This document shows, in pieces, positions 6,746-15,064 of a stretch of DNA of 64,000 bases. Position 1 is the first letter of the stretch; the number at the start of each line of letters is the position of its first letter. Made by a program: the position numbers and the translations under genes. Under the pieces are notes generated by a model that was not told the DNA's origin, did not search any database, and saw nothing but the letters and a program-made list of their open reading frames with translations. The DNA is from Lachnospiraceae bacterium AM93-12TA (GTDB lineage: Bacteria; Bacillota; Clostridia; Lachnospirales; Lachnospiraceae): positions 1-64,000 of the forward strand of contig JAQERH010000003.1 of the NCBI GenBank assembly GCA_027698105.1, given 5' to 3'.

Positions 6746-8686
6746 ATGAGAAAGCAGACAGTGCTGGAGAAAACCGCAGGGCAGGTGAGGAATGGAATCC
6801 AGGAAGAATATGAGGATTTCTATATTCTGACAGTGCAAGATGTCTTTCAGGCAGCCTGTGCGGCAGCTGGAAGAGAAGAGGCGGAAGGACTGTTAATTAA
6901 ATTCTATCTGGAAGTATTTGAGCAAAAAGAAATGCTTCCTGAAACTGAGGAAGATATCAGACTTTATGTGAGGGAGCAGGTATTTCATCTTGCCGGCACA
7001 GCGCCTGAATCGGAGGAAGAAGGCGTTCAAAGGGGGGAGATACTTGGAGAGAACCAGGCGGCAGAGCTATGGCTTCAGGTAGAAAGGTGTCTGGGACTTT
7101 CGGAAGACGAAGGGGATAGTCTTCTGGAGAGTGGAGAAGAGCCTGGACTTTTGGAACTGGAATCCTATATCAAGGGTTTTATAAGAGTAGCTTTTACTGT
7201 GGCAGCGGTGGGGGCAGTTTTGTTCTTCCTGTGCAAAAATGTGCTTGGTGTGATGTCAGAGCGGAAAGCGGAGCAGACGGCAGTCCAGATGCAGGCAGAG
7301 GCAGAAAAAAAGCAGGAGAAGGCGTCTGCAGGCAGCCAGAAGAAAGACAGAGAGACTGAAAAGGCAGAGCTTCTTAGAAGCTCATTTTTTGAACAGAAAG
7401 ATGGAAAACTATTTCTGATGACAGCCGATGGTCCTTTATGCAAAGAAAAGCTTTATCACGGAAAACAGATTCTTACATTTTCAGAGGATGGGGCTTTAGA
7501 GAAAATAGAGGGGAACAGCCAGGCTGAAGGCCGGAAGATTTCGGCTTTTAATGGAAAAGATCAGTATTTTATTAAAGATGGAAATATCTATATAAAAGAA
7601 GACAGGAATAAGCGGGAGAATTGTGTGGTTGGAAACGGCCATGTAGTCTGGATGGACTGCAGATGCCAGAATCTCTGGTATGTGTGCAGCTACCAGATTC
7701 CTAATTCGGATCAGATTAAAATGACGGCTTTTCGTTCTGATCTGGACGGCAGCAATGAAGAAGAGCTGGTAACGGACAGCAGAACCCTGAAAAAAGAGAA
7801 ACTGCAGTTTTCGGAAGACTGGATTTACTATAAAAATGGAACTTCTGTCTTTAGAAAGAGTATGGATGGACTTCTAAAAGAGAAGATAGCTGAGACAGAC
7901 GGAGAATACTTTGCACTTGGAAACACAGTATTTTATATGGATGGAGACCATGTAAAGAGTGTGTCAGAGGGAGCGTTCGATTATTATGAAAACGGAGAAT
8001 TTCAGATTTCCATAGAGAATGGCACAATGCTTCTTACTGATGAGGAAGGGGAGCCTGCAGCCGCAGATGAGAATGGAGAAATCAGAGCAGGGGATAGGAT
8101 TTATTCCATGTCTGGAAATATGGTAACGTCAGTACGGCAGGCTGATATGGTGTATGAGGGAACCCTCTACTATCTGGACAGCCCGGACGGTCAAAGAAAA
8201 ATTTACCAGAAAGCTCAGGACGGCAGCTTTACGGGCCTGATGCCTCAGAACGGAATCCGCACAGACAGTCTGTGTCTGTCAGGATCATGGCTTTATTACA
8301 GCGCCTGCATGGAGCGGATTGACGGTGTGCAGTACAGCCAGGTTTACCGGGTCAATTTGGAAAATATGGCTCAGGAGAAAGTAGGGAGACTGTTTCAGGG
8401 TGTGGTGACAGCCATGTATGCATCTGGATGGGAGAACAGGATCTACGGAGAGTATATTGATTCTGTAGAAAATGGAAAAATCCATGGCAGTATATGCGCT
8501 ATTACGGAGGACGGCCAGATAGGAATCATCGAGGACTCTATTTCCCGCAGTCAGGGAAATGACAGACTGCAGTTTGCAGGCTCAGACAGTGATAATATTT
8601 ACTGTTTTTATCATATGTGTCTTTATGACAGTGAGTCCGGCGTGATCCGCGATATCAGCACAGAGGCTGTGGAAATTGAGTGGTAG
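6746..8686 (+). CDS. single-pass membrane protein with DUF5050-type beta-propeller domain
   Basis: A 646-residue protein. The acidic N-terminal 140 residues are predicted cytoplasmic. One membrane helix lies near residues 147-170 (GFIRVAFTVAAVGAVLFFL). A Lys/Glu-rich coiled linker follows (about 175-215). The external C-terminal 430 residues repeat short WIYYKNG-, YYLDS- and YYSA-type strands typical of DUF5050 propeller-like domains. Such proteins are common in Lachnospiraceae and of unknown role, perhaps ligand sensing at the wall. A GGCAGGAGGGG ribosome site precedes the ATG. The N-terminal segment faintly recalls a sigma-factor or anti-sigma cytoplasmic region, but no clear motif supports that. 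Confidence 0.7.
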   Translation: MRKQTVLEKTAGQVRNGIQEEYEDFYILTVQDVFQAACAAAGREEAEGLLIKFYLEVFEQKEMLPETEEDIRLYVREQVFHLAGTAPESEEEGVQRGEILGENQAAELWLQVERCLGLSEDEGDSLLESGEEPGLLELESYIKGFIRVAFTVAAVGAVLFFLCKNVLGVMSERKAEQTAVQMQAEAEKKQEKASAGSQKKDRETEKAELLRSSFFEQKDGKLFLMTADGPLCKEKLYHGKQILTFSEDGALEKIEGNSQAEGRKISAFNGKDQYFIKDGNIYIKEDRNKRENCVVGNGHVVWMDCRCQNLWYVCSYQIPNSDQIKMTAFRSDLDGSNEEELVTDSRTLKKEKLQFSEDWIYYKNGTSVFRKSMDGLLKEKIAETDGEYFALGNTVFYMDGDHVKSVSEGAFDYYENGEFQISIENGTMLLTDEEGEPAAADENGEIRAGDRIYSMSGNMVTSVRQADMVYEGTLYYLDSPDGQRKIYQKAQDGSFTGLMPQNGIRTDSLCLSGSWLYYSACMERIDGVQYSQVYRVNLENMAQEKVGRLFQGVVTAMYASGWENRIYGEYIDSVENGKIHGSICAITEDGQIGIIEDSISRSQGNDRLQFAGSDSDNIYCFYHMCLYDSESGVIRDISTEAVEIEW

Positions 8687-8740
8687 GAAACTTTTAGCAG
8701 GAAACCTTTAGTAGGAAATCTTTAATGTGAAACCTTTAAA
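8684..8740 (+). repeat. four short tandem repeats after the DUF5050 gene
   Basis: About 14-bp units: AGGAAACTTTTAGC, AGGAAACCTTTAGT, AGGAAATCTTTAAT, GTGAAACCTTTAAA. They begin at the stop codon and fill the gap to the next gene's ribosome site. No hairpin is formed. Confidence 0.6.
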
Positions 8741-8766
8741 TTTGGAGAGAGGGAGGAACAGGCGGC

Positions 8767-10335
8767 ATGAGGCTGATTGACAGGCTGGAGAAATATGGGA
8801 AATCAGATTTTTATGGTTTCCACATGCCAGGGCATAAACGGCGGGAGGAATTGGGGATAACTTTATTTCCAAATCCATTTTCTGTGGATATTACAGAGAT
8901 TGACGGATTTGATAACCTGCACCACCCGGAAGGAATTTTAAAGGAATTCATGGAGCAGGCGTCAGATATTTACGGAGCGGATCAGACCTATTATCTGGTG
9001 AACGGCAGCACGGGAGGAATTCTGGCTGCTGTCAGCAGTGCAGTCCCAGAGGGAAAAAAGCTTTTGATGGCTAGAAATTCCCATAAATCGGCATATCATG
9101 CAGCGATGCTGAACCGGATTGATACAGAGTATCTATATCCTGAGATCATAGAGAATTGTGGAATCCAGGGAGGGATTGAACCGGAGAAGCTGCGAAGGAT
9201 TCTGGAAGCGGATAAGGAAAATACCATAGGAGCAGTATTTTTAACTTCCCCGACCTATGAGGGGATCGTGTCGGATGTGAAAAGGCTTGCAGAAATTGCC
9301 CATGAAAAGGGGATCCCCCTGATTGTGGACGAGGCGCATGGAGCTCATTTTCCATTTTATGACGGGGAAGGGGAAAACAGGCAGGATGGAAGAATGTTTC
9401 CACGGCCTGCCCTGCAGTGCGGTGCAGACATTGTGATCCAGAGTGTTCACAAAACGCTCCCCTCTCTGACGCAGACAGCAGTTCTGCATCTGCAGGGAGA
9501 ACTGGCAGACAGAGAGCGTCTGGAGTTTTATCTGAGAATTTACCAGAGTTCCAGTCCGTCCTATGTAATGATGGCTTCTATTGAAAACTGCATTGAATAT
9601 ATGGCGGGAGAGGGAAAAAAACGTCTGGAGCAGCTGGGAGAGCATCTGGAATCCTGGATGGAGGCAGCAGGAAAATGGCGCTGTCTTGCGATGCTGGATG
9701 ATCAGGTTCTGGAAAAAAACGGGGCTTTTGACAGGGATATTTCCAAACTGGCGGTGGGAATTACTTCTCTGGGAAAACAGGCTGGAATCAACGGGACAGC
9801 CCTGGCGCAGGAGGTAAGGCAGCGCTTTCACCTAGAACCGGAGATGTGCTGTGATCGGTATGTGCTTTACATGACTTCTCTGATGGATTCTAAGGAGAGT
9901 CTTTTAAAGCTGTTGGACGGACTTACCCGAATTGATGAGGAACTATATCAGAGGGTTTCTAAACGGTCAGACAAAACGGACAGCATGGAGAAAGCAGAAA
10001 GGACAGAAACGCCAGAAACGCCAGAGGGAGCAAGAGAACGGTGCAGAGATGGACAGAGCGTTCTGACCTGGACCAGCCATATGACAGGGTGTATGAGTAT
10101 GGCGGAGGCTGTGAAGAAAAAAGGGCGCTGGATACGGCTTGAAGATGCTTCCGGATGGGTCAGCCGCAGTTTTCTGACCGTTTATCCGCCAGGAGTTCCT
10201 GCAGTTGTGCCGGGAGAAATGATTTCCAGGGAGGTGTCTGAACTTCTTCTGAAAAATGCAGAGCTGGGCCTGACTGTGGAGGGACTGGATGCAGAGGGAA
10301 GAATAGACGTTGTGGAGAGAGAAGAAAAGGAATAG
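8767..10335 (+). CDS. Orn/Lys/Arg decarboxylase-family PLP enzyme
   Basis: A 522-residue fold-type I PLP enzyme of the SpeA/YaaO-like group, which removes the carboxyl group of a basic amino acid to make a polyamine precursor. Motifs: FHMPGHKRRE (about residues 18-27), NGSTGGILAAV (about 79-89), VDEAHGAHFPF (about 188-198) and the PLP lysine in QSVHKTLPSLTQTAVLH (about 229-245). The C-terminal 100 residues form the small domain after a low-complexity linker (TETPETPEG, near 418). Which of arginine, lysine or ornithine is used cannot be read. Its place before gmk and holB matches the Bacillus/Clostridia arrangement. Confidence 0.9.
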   Translation: MRLIDRLEKYGKSDFYGFHMPGHKRREELGITLFPNPFSVDITEIDGFDNLHHPEGILKEFMEQASDIYGADQTYYLVNGSTGGILAAVSSAVPEGKKLLMARNSHKSAYHAAMLNRIDTEYLYPEIIENCGIQGGIEPEKLRRILEADKENTIGAVFLTSPTYEGIVSDVKRLAEIAHEKGIPLIVDEAHGAHFPFYDGEGENRQDGRMFPRPALQCGADIVIQSVHKTLPSLTQTAVLHLQGELADRERLEFYLRIYQSSSPSYVMMASIENCIEYMAGEGKKRLEQLGEHLESWMEAAGKWRCLAMLDDQVLEKNGAFDRDISKLAVGITSLGKQAGINGTALAQEVRQRFHLEPEMCCDRYVLYMTSLMDSKESLLKLLDGLTRIDEELYQRVSKRSDKTDSMEKAERTETPETPEGARERCRDGQSVLTWTSHMTGCMSMAEAVKKKGRWIRLEDASGWVSRSFLTVYPPGVPAVVPGEMISREVSELLLKNAELGLTVEGLDAEGRIDVVEREEKE

Positions 10336-10389
10336 AAAGCTGATATGTAAAAAGGCAGAATGCAGGCGTAAGGAGGAGCGGACAGAGAC

Positions 10390-10995
10390 GTGGCGGATAA
10401 GAAAAAAAGCGGAAAGATTTTTTTTGTAATGGGAAAGAGCGCTTCAGGAAAGGATACCATTTATAAAAGACTGCTGGATCAATTTCCTGATATAAAAACA
10501 GTGACTCTTTACACCACCCGCCCTATGAGGGAAGGGGAAAAGGAAGGAGTAGAGTATCATTTTATCGGGGCAGAAGCGCTGGAAGCTATGGAGTCAGAGG
10601 GACGTGTGATTGAAAAGCGCACGTATCAGACCATGTACGGCCCATGGAGCTACGCAACGGTGGACGACGGGCAGATTGACCTGTCCCAGAGCAGCTATCT
10701 GATGATTGGAACTCTGGAATCCTACGAAAGTATTAGAACTTATTTTGGAAATCAGGACACAGTTCCGATTTATATTGAGGTAGAGGATGGGGAGAGGCTG
10801 AACCGCGCTGTGAATCGGGAAAGGCAGCAGAAAATTCCAAAATACACAGAGCTGTGCCGACGATTTCTGGCGGATGAAATTGATTTTTCAGAAGAAAAGC
10901 TGGTGAAAGCCGGTATTACCGGGGAAGAGCGCTATGAGAACAGAGATCTCTCAGATTGTCTGAGGAGGATAGTAAAAAAAATAGAGCAGGCGTAA
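10390..10995 (+). CDS. gmk: guanylate kinase family protein
   Basis: A 201-residue P-loop kinase converting GMP to GDP with ATP. The P-loop is GKSASGKDT (about residues 16-24). The GMP-binding motif is YTTRPMREGEKEGVEYHF (about 39-56). The start is GTG at 10390 behind AGGAGGAGCGG. The P-loop (GKSASGKD) and the ending are divergent from the main Gmk of Firmicutes, so this may be a second, guanylate-kinase-like enzyme found in Clostridia beside holB rather than the housekeeping copy. Confidence 0.82.
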   Translation: MADKKKSGKIFFVMGKSASGKDTIYKRLLDQFPDIKTVTLYTTRPMREGEKEGVEYHFIGAEALEAMESEGRVIEKRTYQTMYGPWSYATVDDGQIDLSQSSYLMIGTLESYESIRTYFGNQDTVPIYIEVEDGERLNRAVNRERQQKIPKYTELCRRFLADEIDFSEEKLVKAGITGEERYENRDLSDCLRRIVKKIEQA

Positions 10996-11046
10996 CTGGA
11001 AGAGAATGGGGACGGAAGTTTCTCACTTTCCACATTAAATATAGTG

Positions 11047-11099
11047 TGGTATAATATCGTCAGATATTATACCACGCCGGTTTGAGCGGGCACAGCGAG
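11047..11099 (+). promoter_or_regulatory. perfect palindrome with TATAAT, shared with 51479-51530
   Basis: TGGTATAATATC (11047-11058) and GATATTATACCA (11063-11074) are perfect 12-bp arms around GTCA. They are followed by CGCCGGTTTGAGCG. The same design occurs before the rhomboid gene at 51479. The left arm contains TG-G-TATAAT, like an extended -10 box, so it may be a promoter overlapping an operator, or a repeated intergenic element. Confidence 0.6.
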
Positions 11100-11141
11100 G
11101 CAGATACAGATTTAAACCGTGCACATCTGTAGGAGGAAATC

Positions 11142-12131
11142 ATGGCAGGTTTTAAAGATATTATAGGACATGAAATGATCAAGGATCATTTTCAGAAAGC
11201 GATTGAATACCACAAGGTTTCCCATGCCTATATCCTATCCGGGGAGCAGGGAATGGGAAGAAAAACGCTGGCAAAAGCATTTGCCATGACTCTTCTATGT
11301 GAGAAAAGCGATAAAGAGCCGTGTATGGAGTGCCACTCCTGCAAGCAGATTTTAAGCGGAAACCATCCGGATGTAATATGGGTGACTCATGAGAAGCTGA
11401 ACAGTATCGGCGTGGACGACATCAGAGAGCAGATTAATGATACGATTCAGATTAAGCCCTACAGCAGCGCATATAAGATTTATTTGGTGGATGAGGCGGA
11501 GAAAATGACGGTTCAGGCACAGAATGCTCTGTTAAAGACCATTGAGGAGCCGCCGGCCTATGCGATTATTATTCTGATGACCACTAATGAGGAAACATTC
11601 CTGCCGACGATTCTGTCCCGGTGCATTAAGCTGAAGCTGAAGCCGTTAAAGGATCAGACCATCAGCAGCTATCTGGAAGAATCCATGGGAATTTCAGAGA
11701 ATCAGGCAGACGTATTTGCGGCATTTGCCAGGGGAAATCTGGGCAAGGCGATTCATCTGGCTTCCTCAGAAGAGTTTAAGCTCCTTTACAGGGAAGTTCT
11801 GACGCTTCTGAAAAATGTAAAGGAAATGGACATGGCCATGCTCTTAGACTACATTAAAAAGATGCAGGAGGAAAACCTGGTTCTGGATGACTGTCTGGAT
11901 TTCATGCAGCTGTGGTACAGGGATATTCTGATGTACAAAGTGACAAAGGATATGAACTGCCTGATTTTTAAGGAGGAGTACACAGCAGTCAGCAGACTGT
12001 GCCAGAACAGCTCCTACGAGGGACTGGAGGCTGTCTTAAATGCCATCGATAAGGCGAAGGCAAGACTGGCAGCCAATGTAAATACAGAGCTGGCTCTTGA
12101 GCTGATGCTCTTAACGATGAAGGAGAACTAG
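11142..12131 (+). CDS. holB: DNA polymerase III subunit delta'
   Basis: A 329-residue clamp-loader subunit of the AAA+ fold that opens the beta clamp during DNA replication. GEQGMGRKTLAKAF (about residues 34-47) is the P-loop. CEKSDKEPCMECHSC (about 53-67) is the zinc module. VDEAEKMTVQAQNALLKTIEEPP (split over about 122-144) contains the Walker B and sensor region. ILSRC follows. AGGAGGAAATC precedes the ATG. It forms a tight operon with ricT, 4 nt away. Confidence 0.95.
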   Translation: MAGFKDIIGHEMIKDHFQKAIEYHKVSHAYILSGEQGMGRKTLAKAFAMTLLCEKSDKEPCMECHSCKQILSGNHPDVIWVTHEKLNSIGVDDIREQINDTIQIKPYSSAYKIYLVDEAEKMTVQAQNALLKTIEEPPAYAIIILMTTNEETFLPTILSRCIKLKLKPLKDQTISSYLEESMGISENQADVFAAFARGNLGKAIHLASSEEFKLLYREVLTLLKNVKEMDMAMLLDYIKKMQEENLVLDDCLDFMQLWYRDILMYKVTKDMNCLIFKEEYTAVSRLCQNSSYEGLEAVLNAIDKAKARLAANVNTELALELMLLTMKEN

Positions 12132-12135
12132 ATTT

Positions 12136-13044
12136 ATGATAAATGTAATTGGAGTCCGGTTTCGCCCGGCTGGAAAGGTTTATTTTTTCGATCCGGCGGG
12201 GATGGATATTAAAACAGGGGACCACGTCATTGTGGAGACAGCCCGCGGTATTGAATTCGGCCATGTAGTGCTGGGCAGCAGGACCGTTGATGAGGAGAAA
12301 GTGGTTCAGCCGTTAAAACCAGTGATTCGTATGGCTACAGCAGCCGATGAGGAGACTGAGAGACGGAATAAGGAAAAGGAGAAGGATGCGTTTGGCATCT
12401 GCCTGGAGAAGATAAAAAAACACAATCTTCAGATGAAGCTGATTGACGCTGAGTATACCTTTGACAATAATAAGGTGCTGTTTTATTTTACTGCAGACGG
12501 CAGGATCGATTTCAGGGAGCTGGTGAAGGATCTGGCGGCTGTGTTTAAGACAAGAATTGAGCTGCGCCAGATTGGAGTCAGAGACGAGACAAAGATTATG
12601 GGAGGAATCGGTATTTGCGGAAGACCTCTGTGCTGTCACACATACCTGTCAGAGTTCATCCCTGTGTCGATTAAAATGGCTAAGGAGCAGAATCTTTCCC
12701 TGAATCCCACAAAGATTTCAGGCGTATGCGGAAGGCTGATGTGCTGTCTGAAGAATGAGGAGGAGACCTACGAGGAATTAAACAGCAAGCTTCCTAATAT
12801 TGGCGACTATGTGACCACAGATGATGGCCTGAAAGGAGAGGTTCACAGCGTCAGCGTGCTGAGACAGCTTGTGAAGGTGGTTGTTACTGTGGGCAAAGAT
12901 GAGAAGGAAATTCGGGAATATCCGGTGGAGAGCCTGAAATTCCGCCCGAAGCGCCGCAGAGAGAGAGTCAATGTGGACGCTGAGCTGAAACAGCTGGAGG
13001 CTCTGGAAAAGAGAGAGGGAAAGTCCAAGCTGGACAATAATTAA
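12136..13044 (+). CDS. ricT: PSP1 domain protein, RicT/YaaT-like
   Basis: A 302-residue cytoplasmic protein. In Bacillus the RicT (YaaT) protein joins RicA and RicF in an Fe-S complex that helps RNase Y mature mRNAs and supports sporulation. Here the PSP1 domain covers about residues 50-230 and includes the cysteine groups GICGRPLCCHTYL (about 158-170) and GVCGRLMCCLKNEE (about 196-209), which fit cluster binding. The C terminus is highly basic and acidic. It starts 4 nt after holB. Confidence 0.92.
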   Translation: MINVIGVRFRPAGKVYFFDPAGMDIKTGDHVIVETARGIEFGHVVLGSRTVDEEKVVQPLKPVIRMATAADEETERRNKEKEKDAFGICLEKIKKHNLQMKLIDAEYTFDNNKVLFYFTADGRIDFRELVKDLAAVFKTRIELRQIGVRDETKIMGGIGICGRPLCCHTYLSEFIPVSIKMAKEQNLSLNPTKISGVCGRLMCCLKNEEETYEELNSKLPNIGDYVTTDDGLKGEVHSVSVLRQLVKVVVTVGKDEKEIREYPVESLKFRPKRRRERVNVDAELKQLEALEKREGKSKLDNN

Positions 13045-13077
13045 CAGAACAGCTGACAGAAGAAAGGACGGCAGGTC

Positions 13078-13830
13078 TTGAAGGCAGAAAATAAGGAAAT
13101 TGTGCTTAAGGAAGGCGAGCGGATTGACGATCTGCACCGGAACGGCTATCGGATTATCCAGAATGAGAAAGCCTTCTGCTTTGGTATGGATGCAGTGCTT
13201 TTATCTGGCTACGCAGTGGTAAAGCCAGGGGAGAAGGCGCTTGATCTGGGGACAGGAACAGGGATTATTCCCATTTTGCTGGAAGCTAAGACGGCTGGAA
13301 GTCATTTTACTGGTTTGGAAATTCAGACAGAGATGGCAGAGATGGCAGGACGCAGTGTCCGCCTGAATGGTCTGGAGGAAAAAATAGATATTGTCACAGG
13401 AGATATCAAAGAAGCAGGGCGGATATTCGGCGCTGCCTCTTTTGATGTAGTGACTTCTAATCCGCCGTATATGAATGACAGTCACGGTCTGAAAAATCCT
13501 GAGCTTCCTAAGGCGATTGCCCGCCATGAGGTGCTCTGCTCGCTGGAGGATGTAGTGAGGGAGGGCGCGCGGGTGCTACGGCCCGGCGGCCGTTTTTATA
13601 TGGTACACAGACCTCACCGGCTGATTGAGATTATCACAGTATTTACCAAATACAAGCTGGAGCCTAAACGTATGAAGCTGGTGCATCCTTTTGTGGATCG
13701 GGAGGCGAACATGGTTCTGATTGAAGCGGTGAAGGGAGGCCGCTCCATGATTAAAGTGGAAAAGCCGTTAATCGTGTACCGGGAGCCAGGTGTTTATATG
13801 GATGAAATCTATGATATTTATGGATATTAG
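13078..13830 (+). CDS. trmN6: tRNA1(Val) (adenine37-N6)-methyltransferase-like
   Basis: A 250-residue Rossmann SAM methyltransferase of the YfiC/TrmN6 type. The SAM loop is LDLGTGTGIIPILLEAK (about residues 55-71), and the N6-adenine catalytic motif NPPYMN sits at about 129-134. The start is TTG at 13078 behind AAAGGACGG. The gene belongs to the holB-ricT-trmN6-rsmI operon. The exact RNA target is inferred from the family. Confidence 0.88.
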   Translation: MKAENKEIVLKEGERIDDLHRNGYRIIQNEKAFCFGMDAVLLSGYAVVKPGEKALDLGTGTGIIPILLEAKTAGSHFTGLEIQTEMAEMAGRSVRLNGLEEKIDIVTGDIKEAGRIFGAASFDVVTSNPPYMNDSHGLKNPELPKAIARHEVLCSLEDVVREGARVLRPGGRFYMVHRPHRLIEIITVFTKYKLEPKRMKLVHPFVDREANMVLIEAVKGGRSMIKVEKPLIVYREPGVYMDEIYDIYGY

Positions 13831-13902
13831 GCGTGACATTTAAAGAGGCAGAGGAGGCTGAAAAACGGAATTTGGCAGGAGTTAAAAGAAGGAGGAAAGA
13901 CA

Positions 13903-14874
13903 GTGGAGGAATGCAGACGGGAAGAACAGGAACGAATGGAACAGGAAGCCTTGGAGTGGAATGAGACTCTGAAGGAAGGGGATGACTGGAAGCAGGAAAA
14001 CAGGCAGGATGACGGCTTCAGAGGAAGAGACGGCCAGGGAAAACTCTATCTGTGCGCCACTCCTATTGGAAATCTGGATGATATTACCCTGCGGGTACTG
14101 GATACCCTGAAAAAAGTAGATTTGATTGCAGCGGAGGATACCAGACACAGTATTAAGCTGTTAAATCATTTTCACATTAAAACTCCTATGACCAGCTACC
14201 ATGAATATAACAAGGTGGAGAAGGCCAGGTATCTGGTAGACCAGCTGAAAAAGGGAGTCAACATTGCTCTGGTGACGGATGCGGGCACTCCTGGAATTTC
14301 GGATCCGGGAGAAGAGCTGGTGCGCCAGTGTCATGAGGCTGGAGTAGAGCTGACCTCTCTTCCAGGACCTGCGGCCTGCATAACGGCTCTTACCATATCA
14401 GGGCTTCCCACCAGGCGTTTCTGTTTTGAAGCATTTCTGCCGCCGGACAAGAAAGAACGCCAGATGATTTTGGAGGAACTGAAAGAGGAGACACGGACGA
14501 TCATTGTTTACGAGGCACCTCACCGACTGGAGCGGACGCTTGAAGAATTGTTTAAGACTCTTGGAGAGAGAAATATTACGATCTGCAGAGAGCTTACAAA
14601 ACGGTATGAGGAAGCGTTCAGAACTACCTTTTCCGGCGCTCTTTCTTTTTATGAGGATCACGAACCGAAGGGAGAATGTGTGGTCATCATAGAGGGGAAA
14701 TCATTTGAACAGGTGGAACGGGAGAGGCAGCAGAGTTTTGAGGAGATGACGATTGCAGAGCATATGGACCAGTATCTCTCTCAGGGAATCGATAAAAAGG
14801 AGGCCATGAAAAAAGTGGCTAAGGACCGCGGAATCAGCAAGAGGGATGTATACCAGAGCCTTTTGGAGGAATAG
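13903..14874 (+). CDS. rsmI: 16S rRNA (cytidine1402-2'-O)-methyltransferase with N-terminal extension
   Basis: A 323-residue tetrapyrrole-methylase-fold enzyme that methylates the ribose of C1402 in 16S rRNA. Motifs LYLCATPIGNLDDIT (about residues 48-62), AAEDTRHS (about 78-85) and VTDAGTPGISDPGEEL (about 124-139) are diagnostic. The first 46 residues are a Glu/Arg/Gln-rich extension that most RsmI proteins lack. The GTG start at 13903 has a good GGAGG site, but a start near the conserved core cannot be excluded. Last gene of the operon. Confidence 0.93.
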   Translation: MEECRREEQERMEQEALEWNETLKEGDDWKQENRQDDGFRGRDGQGKLYLCATPIGNLDDITLRVLDTLKKVDLIAAEDTRHSIKLLNHFHIKTPMTSYHEYNKVEKARYLVDQLKKGVNIALVTDAGTPGISDPGEELVRQCHEAGVELTSLPGPAACITALTISGLPTRRFCFEAFLPPDKKERQMILEELKEETRTIIVYEAPHRLERTLEELFKTLGERNITICRELTKRYEEAFRTTFSGALSFYEDHEPKGECVVIIEGKSFEQVERERQQSFEEMTIAEHMDQYLSQGIDKKEAMKKVAKDRGISKRDVYQSLLEE

Positions 14875-14892
14875 GGAATACTTATTATCAGA

Positions 14893-15036
14893 TTGTGTCC
14901 AAAACAGGATGAGAATGTTATCTTTACAGATACCTTTCCCTGCGCTCTTGTAAAAGAACTGAAAAAGCAGCAGGGAAAGGATATCTGAATCTGTGGCGGT
15001 GCGAATCTGATCTGCCAGCTGGCTCAGCTGGTTTAA
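14893..15036 (+). pseudogene. RibD/dihydrofolate-reductase-like gene remnant
   Basis: In the frame of GAG at 14911 the translation reads ENVIFTDTFPCALVKEL, then KGKDI-stop-ICGGANLICQL, then a stop at 15034-15036. GKDIWICGGA is the usual family motif, so the in-frame TGA has most likely replaced a Trp codon. Only about 45 codons remain of some 180, and there is no start. It fills the gap between rsmI and glgB. Confidence 0.7.
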
Positions 15037-15064
15037 GAGAGAGCAGTATCTATTCCGACAGATA

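Noticed and set aside
9241..9831. 196-residue ORF on the minus strand
   Set aside because: It is antisense to the PLP decarboxylase and rich in His, Ser and Leu as expected of shadow frames.
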